The position numbers and the translations under genes were made by a program. From positions 29,957,879-30,021,878 of the forward strand of contig NC_065552.1 of assembly GCF_022605725.1 (NCBI RefSeq): a stretch of DNA of 64,000 nucleotides. Direction: 5' to 3'. Below the pieces are notes generated by a model. The model did no database searches and was not told the origin of the DNA. It saw only the letters and a program-made list of their open reading frames with translations. Positions 21,735 through 34,300 of the stretch are shown one piece after another. Every line of letters starts with the position of its first letter. The stretch's first letter is position 1. Source of the stretch: Anthonomus grandis grandis. Taxonomy: Eukaryota; Arthropoda; Insecta; Coleoptera; Curculionidae.

Positions 21735-22650
21735 CCTATTACTGATGTTGTTGATGTACCAATGACTGATGTTAAGCTTCTTCAGGAAGACATTGATAAT
21801 TTTTATGGCTGGTGTCAAGCAAATCATATGGACCTTAACATAAAAAAATGCTATCAAATATCATTTTCAAGAGTAAAAAGTCCTATTTCTTACAATTATT
21901 CCATCAACCATACTAACTTAAAGGTTACCGATGAAATGAAGGATCTTGGTGTTGTATTGGACAGCAAATTATCATTTGATATTCATATATCGGGTATTAT
22001 CTCTCGGGCTCATAGAATGTTAGGTTTCATCATACGGTCTAGTAAGGACTTTTCAATTTTTACGATAAAGAAACTATATCGCTCGCTAGTTAGAAGTGTT
22101 CTGGAATATTGCTCACCTATCTGGAACCCTTGTTATGTAACACATGTAACTGCAATTGAATGAGTGCAGAATAAGTTTCTTCGTTATATTGGTTACAGGT
22201 GTGGTTATATCAGAGATGATTATTCTTATAGTGAATTAAGATTGCTACTTAAAATTGATACTTTGCAAGGGAGGAGACTAAATCTTGAAATTCATTTATT
22301 TCACAAGATTATTAATGGTGTAATTGATTGTCAAGATCTTTTAAATCTAGTATGTCTGAATGTACCTATAAGAAGGAATCGGCATACTAATGTTTTTTAT
22401 GTTCCTTACCTTTCTACAAATTATGGCAAAAATAACCCTATTACAAGAATGTTAAATAATGCAAACTCTATGCAACAATCTGTAGATTTTTTTGGAACTT
22501 CAGAGGCAAGATTTAGAGGATCTTTAAGGCATATATTGTGATATATACTTTCATGTTTTTTTTGTATGGCAATGTATATCTATACTGTATTTAGTAATTA
22601 GTTCTATTTATTGTAAAATGGCAAGTCCCTAAATAAATAAATAAATATTA
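21735..22650 (+). mobile_element. 5'-truncated non-LTR retrotransposon, nearly intact C-terminal ORF
   Basis: A single frame from about 21735 to 22541 encodes the end of a jockey/CR1-like polyprotein: DVKLLQEDIDNFYGWCQANH (just after the catalytic ADD motif), KDLGVVLDSKLSFDIHI, EYCSPIWNPCY, and after one in-frame TGA at 22161-22163, NKFLRYIGYRCG to the natural stop. The TGA is where related proteins carry arginine, consistent with a CGA to TGA change. The 3' UTR ends in TAAATAAATAAATAAAT (22634-22650). One stop and no frameshift in 800 bases suggests a fairly recent insertion. Confidence 0.88.
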
Positions 22651-23440
22651 CATATAAGTTATAAATTACAATACAATAATACCTCAAAACTTCATAATTA
22701 TAACTATAACTAATAAGAACAATATTTTGACCAATAATTATAGCTCATTAATTATAGCTCAATTAACATATAGTGAAATAGTTGGTAAAAATTTTTTATT
22801 AAGTTTAGCAATCATTCACAGTAGAAATACCCCATTATTAAGATTTATTGTCTGCTAATTTTTAAATATGAATATTTAGATTTTTTGTTGAATTTGCAAA
22901 GGCTTCATCATGCCAGCTTTCTTTCCAATATTAGAACAAAATGTTTTTCATGCTTTAAACAAAATCAATAATAATAAATACCCAGTGGTCTTATAATTAT
23001 CTTAAAAGTTAAAATAATTATAGGACCACTTAAAACTTAATTTCTGTTATCATATCCACAGTGTGTTGTACAAAACAGAATATAGACAAGTAGTCAGCTG
23101 ATAGTAACGCGATGGATTATACTATATTAGTGATTATTATGTCAGCCGACTTTCACAATGTTCGCGATCACGTTTGATATGTATAGCAGGCTCTCAGGCC
23201 AATAATTGAAAAATTATCATTCTTACATTTATAATATTTAGTAGATCTAATTTATCTTAGATAGTGATGATAATATTTGTTCAAGATTAATAAATAAAAC
23301 TATTATATTCTTTTGTTTGTGCCAATTTTTATAATAATAAAAGGGCAAATATTTTTGAATTATAGTTTATCAAATTTAGGTCAGGACATAGTATAACGGC
23401 AATAATATTTACTAAAAAATAATATTAGTTGTTATTATAT
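22651..23440. other. No gene recognised
   Basis: Very AT-rich, with a small local duplication of AATTATAGCTCA at 22735-22765. No other structure seen. Confidence 0.4.
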
Positions 23441-24950
23441 ACCCGAAAAACGAAAAAACCCAAACTTTTAAGGCCGAATTCTCGGCTTCTATGGGAGCTA
23501 TCGGGAAAATTCCAACGGTTTTCTCTTAGTTTCGTCCGTCTGAATTCAACGAGACGATCCGCAAGGTCGTAGCTTTTACGATCGCCGAGATATGGCATTT
23601 TTGATGCCCATTTTTGGCCTCAAGAACGGACGTCGAAAACGACTTTTCAGGATTTTTAAAGTGCTCTCATTCCCCTAGTTCTGCTCGGATCCTGTTATAA
23701 CCCGGTGTTTTCGTAATCTAGGTGATCCAAATAAGACGCTGGTATACTTAGTTTGATTACGAAAAAAATCAATTTTTAGTGAAAAAATTTGATACGGGGG
23801 GGTATAGCAGAAAAATGAAAAATTCCAAAGTTTGAAGGCTGATATGTCGGCTTGTATGGGAGCTATTGGGAAAATTCCAACGGTTTTGTCTTAGTTTTGT
23901 TGTTCTGAATCCAACAAGACCATCCGCAAGGTCGTAACTCTTCTAATAGCTGAGATATGGCAATTTTGATGCCCATTTTTGGCCTCAAAAACGGACGTCG
24001 AAAACGACTTTTTCAGGATTTTCAAAGTGCTCTCATTCCCTTAGTTCTGCTCGGATCCTGTTATAACTCGGTGTTTTTCTAATCTAGGTGATCCAAATAA
24101 GACGCTGGTATACTTAGTTTGATTTCGAAAAATATCAATTTTTGGTGAAAAAATTCAATACGGGGGGTATACCCGAAAAATGAAAAATTCCAAAGTTTGA
24201 AGGCCGATATCTCGGCTTGTATAGGAGCTATCGGGAAAATTCCAACGGTTTTGTCTTAGTTTCGTTGTTTTGAATCCAACAAGACCATCCGCAAGGTCGT
24301 AACTCTTCTAATAGCTGAGATATGGCAATTTTGATGCCCATTTTTGGCCTCAAAAACGAGGTCGAAAAAATACACGATTTTTTAGTTCTGCTCGGATTCC
24401 CTTATAACCCGGTATTTTCGTGATCCACTTGATGAGAACAATCCGCTGGTATAGTTAGTTCGAATTCAAAAAAAATAATTTTTCTGAAAAAAATCCAAAC
24501 GGGGGGGTATACCCGAAAAATGAAAAAACTCAAACTTTGAAGGCCGATATCTCGGCTTCTATGGGAGCTATCGGGAAAATCCAACGGTTTTGTCTTAGTT
24601 TCGTCATTTTGAATTCAACGAGACCATCCTCAAGGTCGTAGCTTTTATAATAGCCGAGATCTGGCATTTTTGATGCCCATTTTTGGCCTCAAAAACGAGG
24701 TCGAAAAAATACTCGATTTGTTTTGCTCGGATTCCCTTGTGACCCGGTATTTTCGTGATCTACTTGATGAGAACAATCCGCTGGTATAGTTATTTCGAAT
24801 TCGAAAAAAATATATTTTTTTGAAAAAAATTGATACGTGGGGGTTTACCCGAAAAACGAAAAAACCGAAACTTTGAAGGCTGATATCTCGGCCTCTATGG
24901 GAGCTATCGGAAAAATTCCAACGGTTTTGTCTTAGTTTCGTCGTTTCGGA
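23441..24950. repeat. Tandem array of a 336-365 bp satellite-like unit
   Basis: The word ACCCGAAAAA (AGCAGAAAAA in unit 2) begins successive units at 23441, 23806, 24171, 24511 and 24847, giving spacings of 365, 365, 340 and 336 and a final partial unit. Shared blocks include GATATCTCGGCTTCTATGGG, AGCTATCGGGAAAATTCCAA and GATGCCCATTTTTGGCCTCA. The last two full units share a deletion, so the array contains two subtypes. No open frame is conserved across units. Confidence 0.9.
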
Positions 24951-25392
24951 TACGGCGGGGTAGTATGTCAACCACAAGTATTCTATCTATCTAAATTTCA
25001 CTGCATTATCTCATATATCAGCTAAAACTTGGTAGCCTGTAGAAATTTTCTGGCAAAACTGTTTTATTTTGCAAACCTAATTTCATTTTTAATTAATCAC
25101 GCAATGAACCATCTAAACAAACGTCATTGGGTAGTTAATCATATTCACAAATCTGACTTATGTTAAAAAATAAGACGCTTTATCAGTTAAATTATTACAT
25201 CACTTGTAACGTCAATACTACCAAGATAAGTAATGTCAGTGTAACCTTATCAATTTCTTAAAAAAAAATTAAACTGCAGTAAAATTTGAAATGTCTGACT
25301 GGTTTTATTAGATTTATTTAAAAAAGTCTGGGGTTAAAAAATCATTGTGCATTGTTTTAGTTAATAACCGAAATTGACTCATTTGGGCGATA
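24951..25392 (+). promoter_or_regulatory. Probable 5' UTR/promoter region of aralar
   Basis: Unique sequence between the satellite array and the candidate first ATG of aralar at 25393. No TATA box is evident; a TCAGT word occurs at about 25228. The assignment depends on the first exon at 25393 being correct. Confidence 0.3.
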
Positions 25393-28300
25393 ATGAGTTC
25401 TACTTCAATAACGGTGAGTGAGATGATTATTTATTAAACGAGTTTCTGTAATTTTGTTATAATTTCTGGGCAAGTAGTGACTCTAGTTGACAAAAAAAAC
25501 AGGTTCAAATTATGAGGTAAAAATATAAGACATTGTATTAAAAAGTGCGCGTGAAACTGAAAAACGCAAACAAATCCGAAAACTATTTTTATCTAGAGTT
25601 GAAAAGCCATCACGTAACCTTGCAAATTTCGGATGGTTTGCGGCCGACGATAAATTTTTGTTATTTCGAGGGGTTAATTTGTGACATAATAGGATGGCCA
25701 GCAAGTCGGTGGTGATTTTGGAGGTTAGTCTTTTTTCACGTTTATTTATTCCACTAATATGCTTTATAAACACGTCGAACTAACAGCACATTAATATTTT
25801 GGTTCTTTTTTTAGTTTCCGCGCGACATCATTATTGTTATTAGTTCACCTATTGACCTTCAGTTTGCTTTCGATGATAAGTTCCAATTGACTGTTTGTTT
25901 AAATATCTTGGATGATTTGAACGTTCTATTAATGTTTTTTTATAATCCACAAATTGTAAAAATTTCGTATTAAATATAATTAAATTTGAGTGGGATCTCG
26001 TCTGTTTTTTTTTTTAAATAATATTTTACTTGTTTGGAGAGAACAGTACACCTTGATCTCTACCATATATATTTTTTAAATATACAATTTATAATTTATT
26101 ATTATTTATTAAAAAAAAAACAATAAAAATAAACCCTCCTTGATAGACTTATAAGTTGCATAAGCTAGAAACATTACAATTAAAATTTACCTACTTTTCC
26201 AAAAATAAAAAACAATTAATAAGCTGCTAGTTATAGCCTAACTAACAATCTGTTTTATATTGATTAAATATATAGGGTGTTCCAAAAATCAACGAGAAGT
26301 CGAAAATGGGCAATAGACCAGGGATTCAAGAAATATATTTAGAAAAATCTATCTTGGGTATTCATAGATAACCGAAAAAAATTGACAACTCCTGTTGATT
26401 TTTTTAGTCCTGTGGTTACAAATTTTTGAATTTCTTAACAATTTTTTTTAATGTAACCCTGAATAACCCTTCGATAAATTACAAAATCACTAATTATCAG
26501 ATTTTTGATATTGTGTCCTTTGACCATCATTTCCCAACTTTAACTAACTGTCCTGGAAAACAAAATTACTTTTCTGTTTGGCAAGTGATCTTAAAAGTTG
26601 GCGTATCTAATCTAGAATTCAAAATGGTAAGATACTTGGATTCTCCATAGATGAGATTATAATACGCGCAGTATAATGATCTGGCATGGTTTCATTTACT
26701 AACTAAACAATCACACGGTTCTCGATTGTCTCGAGAAGAGCCAAAATCCAAATCAAGTCCAATAAACCAAGCCAAATTATTATAATAATAATCTTTATTT
26801 AGCAAAAAGCTACATAGATAAAATAGTACAAAAAAATTAATACATTATATGATAATTGTTAATCGTGCTTCCATTGCATTTCCAAAGAACGACAATGGGT
26901 GGTATTAATTGTGTTTCATAATAAGATCGGCTCGTTATGGTGGTTCAAGCAAGTTGCGACACATGTTTCTAGGTCGGGTTTTTATGATGACTCGAACAAA
27001 CAGGGCATCTCGGTTACTTTTCCTGGGAGACAGGCACCGTCCTGATATCACAGTCTAACAGTTGAAATCTATATACTTTGCTGATATTTCCAATGGACAA
27101 TCACCGCCTCCCGGTAGTCCAGAAATATCCTACCTATGGAAGCAAGTCGAATAACTGAATACAATAAAGAGAAAAGAAGAAAAGAAAAACAATAAGTTAA
27201 CAATAGGCCCTTAAATTTACTTAATACATGCGGTCTCAATAGCCTCTTAAGCTGATTAACATTTGTACAAGTTCTTACATCATTTGGTAATTTGTTGAAT
27301 TTAGTTAGTCCTCTATATAAAACATGATTATGCGTTTCACTGGTACTACATCTATTAACCGAAATAAAATTCTCACAATTTATGGTTTTATAATTGTGGA
27401 CATCACGAAAAATTGTTAATTTATCACAGATTTATTTAGGTAAAATGCCTCTTTTTAATTTGAATATAAATAATTTAACATTAAAAACTATTTTTGCTGA
27501 ACGGATAACAAACTTAGAACATCTAACATAGTCTTGATAGGTGTGTAGCGGTTACACTTTAGGATTAACGAAAAAATCCAAAAAAGCCAAAATAAATAAA
27601 ACACGATATCAACACGAATACAGAAAGATGCGTAGTAAACGGAGGATAGCAAAGTACTGCAGTAGCAAAGCTCTTAATTAATGTCCTAAGTTGCCTCACT
27701 ACCTGTCTCACTTACCCTGTAGAATTATTTCTGAACAGGGAATACCCGTACAGGTACATAGATTAGCCTGGCGCCATTTCCACCCAACTGACATAAATTA
27801 TTTAAATTTTCCTACTTTACGGGGAACAATAATTAATAAAAAGTGAGAAATTAAAATTAAGAAAAAGTGTACACTAATGATGGCAAATTTGAACATTAGT
27901 TGCGACTTAAGTAAAGTTTTATTTCATTTATTTTGACTGTACAATAATTATTATCTTAGCTTAGAGTAGCGGCGTACATTTGACTATGTACTAAAAAAAA
28001 TACACCCCTATTGAACCAATAATCCAGCAGGTATCTTACTATTTTGAATTCTACATTAGATACGCCAACTTTTGAAATCACTTTTATTTATTGTTTATTG
28101 TTCAGCAGTAAAAACCAATTACAAACAATTTGATTTGACGTTATACATGCAAAATTGTACCAGTTTTTCAATTATCTTTGACAAGGTAGAAAGAAGAGAA
28201 ATAGGATGAAAGATTGATGGATCACCAAGATTGTCATCCTTATGAATTGGAGTCTCTTTGACTGACTTTAAACAACGCGGAAAAGTGCCCACCATCCATG

Positions 28301-31300
28301 AGAGATTAGACATGTATAAGCAGACGTGATATCAAAGCACCATGTGATGAGTGATCCCATCCTCACCTGAAGAATTTTTGTTTTTCATAAATTTTAAAAC
28401 TCTTCTCTAACTTCCAAGTCGGCAGGTTAAAAGATGAACGAATCTTCAACTGTTGGGTTCGTAAGATGGCCAAGAGGCTCAGATAATTCGTTAATTCATT
28501 TTGTTGAACGCTGTCTGTCGAAGATTTGAAGCGACCGTTCAGAAAAAGTATTGAGTTCATTAAAATAGTATTAATTTCTGGGTCTGCAGTTTATATTTTT
28601 CTGCGGATATTATTTATTATTAACTAAATTTATTGCGATTGTCAATGATACTTGAATCTGAGATGAGTTTTCAAGTTAAAAATGGCCGAACCGCCCATTT
28701 CTTGTATCACGTTTCATTTTTCCATAACGACTTTAATCGCCTTTAAATCTTATTTTTTGGATATAGTCAGAACCAATAGAAAGAGAAGCATCAGCTCATT
28801 GTGAGATGATATTTTGCTCTAAGGCGGACTTCCACATCAAATAAAATGGGTGAAATGTGCATTTTTATATTGTAATAAACACAAGCCTATATTTAAACAG
28901 AAAAATCATTCAAATAATAAAAGTTAAACCTTTACTTTGGTTTCTATAATAAAACTCATAATATACACGTACTTAATAAGTCCACAACTCACTTTAATAG
29001 ATAAATCCTCAAGAAAAATCAGTTTATCAACAACTTATTTGGATACGTACTGTACGAGCTGTAAGCTGTCAATATAATGATTAAAACTTTTTGAAAATCA
29101 TAAAGCTACTTCTTACTACTTCTTCTAACCTAAATAGTTTGAAAGTTAATTTGTGACAGAATTGGATTTTCTCAAAGGAAACTGCCTTAAACAACAACTA
29201 ATTTCCCTTAAAATATTTCAAGGAAAAACAAACAGTAATATAAATACAATTTTATTTAAACAGGCAATAAAGTAAATTATTTTTATGTACATACTTAATA
29301 ATAAAGTATTTAACAATTTTTTTCCTATAAGATATATGTAGCTGCAATCATAATTTTTATTTACATTCACAAGAAATGTTTATATATAATATATTTCATT
29401 ATTACCTCATTCTCATCCGCAGTTATCAGCAATATAAAATATTCAGCTGGAAGAACTTACAAGCTGAAGTCATAAATTAATAGCACAAAATACGTTTTTT
29501 AAACGCATATTAAAATCTAAATTCAATGAATTTGCCCAACGATAAAAATAAATAGGTAATTATTAAGATGGAGAATTTTTTTACATGTAGCGGTTTATTT
29601 TTTAGTACTAGGTCTAGTCCTGGTTTTAGTATCATGCTCATGCACATTGTCATGTGTTAAAGAAATTTTGATTTTCTTTATATATAACAAGTTTTCAAAA
29701 ATATATAAACATGGTAGTTGTTCGTCTTATTTAGAAGTGTTAGAGTTTGACAATGTACAAAAGCCTCCTTACAATCATCGCGGTCATGAAAATTTTTCTC
29801 TGCAGTACCATCTATGCCCCTGCATGCCAAGATCCCATAGAAAGCGCAGAATCTCATGCGATACATCTTTTAACAGCACCCTAACATGTATACCCTTGGT
29901 ACATATGTATGGAGTACTCCTCAAATGAGTAAATGGCATTTCTAATTAGAAGCGTCTTAATAAGAAATAGGCAGATTCTTAACATTGAAAAATTGGATGC
30001 ATTAACTTTTATTATGAGGTCCCCATTGTAATTTAGAATCCAAGGCTACACCAAAGATTCTGCATCAGTTGTGCTCCCCCATTCATTCATAAACGTATTG
30101 CAAATAGCATCTGCTGAGTTTGGCTTTGATTTAATAGCAGCCGGTTTGTACAGAACCTAAGTTCAGCCTTTGCTTTTGCATCTCGAGACTTGAAACTGCC
30201 AGTTCCAGTGTATTCTCGGGTTCAGCTATATTTGTATCATCGGCAAAGAGAGTAAGTCAGAAATTGTTGTTGCTTGCAGGCAAATCATTTATATGTATTA
30301 GAAAATTGATTGATTCAATCTACGAGAGTCAAACTAATAAAAACTACAATTACAAGAAAGCAAAAAAAATATAGAATGCAAAATAAAAATTATGCCTAAG
30401 CTAAATATTGCCCAACAGTAATGCCCAGTTGCTTAAGAGTACGGAAATGCACATCACACAAATGAAAAATATTATTAAAATTTGTGGTCATTATAAAAAC
30501 AGGTGATTTTCTAGCGACATTGGTTCTAGAAGCCCTATTATAGAAAGTTGTGGAAAGTCACGAATTCACGCGTGGTATCCCAAAGCTTAACATCGATAAT
30601 AAATAATCAACTTTGTTATGACGGAGTTTGTAAAGAAAATTAAGAGATATAAGCGACCTTCTGAAGTCTAGTGAATCAATGTTAAACTGTCGTAGCAAAA
30701 TGGTATTATCAATTTCCCTTTGCGGATAAATACCACTCTCTCTAAATTGCAAAAACTTCAGGAATCTTCTTTGGATTGATTGATTGAATTTCTCACTATG
30801 AACCCTAAAACTTTATTTGGCCATGATACAATTGATTGAATGTGTGGAATAAAAGTTAATTGAATATCAAAGGTAACACCTATACTTTTGCAATGCACTA
30901 GATTTTCGTGATCAATATCATAATCGTAAAACAGTGGTTCACTCTTTCGAGTAAATGTCACCACTTTACACTTAGAAATATTTAATTCCAGTTTGTTGGT
31001 TATACACCATTCATGCAAGATATTTAATTGTTCTTGGAGAAAAACACTATCATTAAGACTGTCAATTTTAGGTCATCAGCAAAAAGCAAATTATTGCATG
31101 CCAAAACATGGCAAAGGTCATTAATGAAAAGCAAGAACAATGGTCCTATGTTTGACCCTTGGGGTACTCCAGACGACGCCACATACAGGTTGGATTCAAA
31201 GTATTGTATGTCACAATTGTCACAGAACGAAATGATCAGTCCGATCAAAAGCCTTTTAGAAGTCCGTATACACCACATCAATTTGTCCGGCATCATCAAT

Positions 31301-34300
31301 CGTATCACTCAAGAACTGGGTCAGTTAAAACACTTGCCAAGCAGTGAAGTAATTTTTCCAGGATAGTTAGTTAAAGTTGGGAAATGTTGTTCAAAAGGCA
31401 CAATTTTCAACACAAGCTTAGCAAAAATTTGGTAATTTCTTAAAAATGTTAACGGTTGTGTTTGAATTTACTTTTGTAAATTATCGAAGGGTTAGATTAC
31501 AAAAATGTTAAGAAATTCAAAAGTTTCTGTCCACAGCACTGAAAAGATCAACTGGGGTTGTCAATTTTTTCAGTTTTTTATGATCGCCTATAATTTTAAA
31601 ATTACTCAATCGCACCTGATCTATTGCACGTTTTCGGCTTATCGTTGATTTTTAGGACATCCTGTATAAATATAGACCTAAACATTAAAACGACCATCTT
31701 AATTTTCATTGCTTTGAGAAATTTTTAAAAACAGAAAATAAATTGATTTAATGATTTTATATAATAAATTATAGGGATATTATTATTATCACTTTTTTCT
31801 AATTCGCCCTCGTACCTCCTATAGTTTCGGAAATGTCAATAGTCACACATGGTAAATAAGACATCCTGTATATATAAGTATATATATATATACACACAGA
31901 AAAATTATTAACCACAAATAAAAACTATTAAAATAGGCAACCGCAAAAGTATTCGAGTTAGAAGATAATAAAAGGCACAAATGAATATATTGTATAATGA
32001 TTAAAATTTATTAACCGAATATTATAAGTATACTGTTACAAAGAAATTAAGATGTTATTTCAACCTTATAAACTTACAGACTAAATACGAACGAAAAAGT
32101 AAAAACCATATAATCCATACAGTGTTATAAAATTATAAAAGAAGTGCTTATGCTGCGGTATCTCGATAAAAGTCCCCGAACCCATAAATTTGTTCTTAAT
32201 GGTTATATTTTAAGATCCCGATGCCGCCATGAAGACTGTTTATTTAAGCTAGATAAAAATAATTATTGTTGAATATTAGATTCAAATAAAAAGTCTTTGG
32301 TATGACTAAAGAAACCCCTCTATTTAAAATTACTTTTAGGTACCTAAATACCAACCTTTTAGTTTTTTAAAAATACGTTTTATATAAGTTATATAAAAAT
32401 TAAAAATTTACTGGCTAAAAAGTTGTTTTTAACGGTTAAAAAGTACATTTTTAGAAAATTAATTTTTAGATTGAAGAATTTTATAAATTTTATTAAATAA
32501 CTCTATAGGAGCCTAGAAATTTCAGACCCGCATATTGGGGACCCGAAGAACCTTATGTTGGTAAAAAGTTGTTATGTTTGAAAATAAACTCGCATTTTCT
32601 TTTTTTTTAACAGAATTAGATACTCATTAAATTAATATATTCGTGTCATTTTTCTTTTTGGATGCCGAATGAATAAATGCTTCTTTTATTATGATTAGTA
32701 TTATTTATTATAATAGTCTTTATACTTAGTCTTTATTACTAGTCTTTATTACTAGGGGCGTCTGTTCATGCATCCTAATCACGTTCATCATGTTTTCAAA
32801 TATGTATTTGTGGCTTTTCACTTTTTTGTTTAAATTTCATGTTAACTAAATGTTCTCATTAATTAATTATTTTCTACACGTCGATTTTCATATATCAACG
32901 ATAAACGTAAATCTCAAAAAATTGTTTCCATTATTATCTTATTTGAAAATAAAATAAGTACAAAAATTTAAAAACAAAATGTGTCTTAATGATATTTTGT
33001 CAATTGAAGCACATCCTTCTCAGTAAATCAATTTAGGTATCAATTTTTCAACAAAAAAAAATTGTTTTAATTTAGTAATTCAAATTTAAAAACTGAAGTA
33101 TTAAACATTTCACGGCTTTGAGCTCTCTATTATTGGTCTTCTGAATACCAGCTATTTAATGCTGGTTGGGGTGGCTGTTGCAAAACACTTTTGCAAAAAT
33201 TGGAAATAATTCAAAAGAGAATCCTAAAAATTATATTTACTTAATACACCTTATTATTATTTAATAGAATTGTTATACCATGCAAAGAAAATACTCACTT
33301 TTATCTTCAAAAATAGAAGTAGCTATCACCCCGTGGATCATAGACATAATAAACGAAATAACTTACTAATTAAAACAAATCATCTACAGTTATAGATTAG
33401 AAGTATTTTAATCCTAGCGGATCTAGATTTTTAATGGCATTCCAGCAGAAGAGAATGTAATTTACTGAATGTATTTAGAAAAGAAGTTGATAAATAAGTC
33501 TTGAAAATGTAGAAATGTTACTTAAAGTTACATATATATTTACTCTGTCTTGTAGGATTTTAAAGTATTTTAAAATTTAATATTTTTTAATGTTAAAGCT
33601 GGAATGCATGAAATTTCAATGCAATTTGCAGCCTCTTCTAATTGAAATAGTTCTCCGTTATATACTTGTCCAACGTGACATTTAGTTTAACTTAACTATT
33701 TTATTTCTATAGGGTGGTGGATACCTAAAACGTGCCTCCCCATCGCAATTGCAAGAAATCTTCAACAAGTATGCATCCGTGGAAAAGAATGGCGAAAAAT
33801 TTATGACCCCCAACGATTTCGTCATTAAATATTTGGGCCTTTTGAACGAGAAAGACTACAATGCGGACACCGTCCGACTTTTGGGCGGCATCGTCGACAC
33901 CAGCAAAGACGGTCTCATATCTTATCCGGAATTTCAGGCTTTCGAGGGGCTGTTATGTTTTCCTGACGCCCTTTACAAAACCGCTTTTCAACTGTTTGAC
34001 ACTAATGGAAACGGAATGGTCAGTTTTCGTAAGTATTTTGAAAAGGTTTAAAGATATATGAAGATATATTCTAATGCAAATCTTTAAATGATCAGTCAGT
34101 TTCTACTTACACGGGAAAATGCTGCGTATCTAACAGGGCTACAAGATGATAAATCAGGCAAAAAGCTATTGAGTGGTTTAAGAACCCTTAATATTCAAAT
34201 CTTGTCAGAAAAGTATAGTTAATAAGTCAGAAAGTTGCTTTGTGAAAATAACCTTTTATTCTAATAAAAAAATTACTAATGCTGTTTTTACCTTTTCTTT

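Noticed and set aside
23441..24950. Regular repeats as a CRISPR array
   Set aside because: Units are 336-365 bases with no short-repeat/unique-spacer pattern, and the DNA is clearly eukaryotic; it is a satellite-like array.
24402..24977. Minus-strand frames of 60 and 110 codons inside the tandem array
   Set aside because: They repeat with the satellite unit and are not kept open in all units, so they are chance frames in repetitive DNA.
29647..29928. 93-codon plus-strand frame
   Set aside because: It overlaps the minus-strand RT relic at 29640-30300, whose motifs are recognisable, so the plus frame is a shadow.
31028..31366. 112-codon plus-strand frame
   Set aside because: Antisense shadow of the RT at 30310-31327, running into repeat X.
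33861..34061. Second frame overlapping aralar exon 2
   Set aside because: The EF-hand reading of exon 2 is strongly conserved; the other frame is a shadow.
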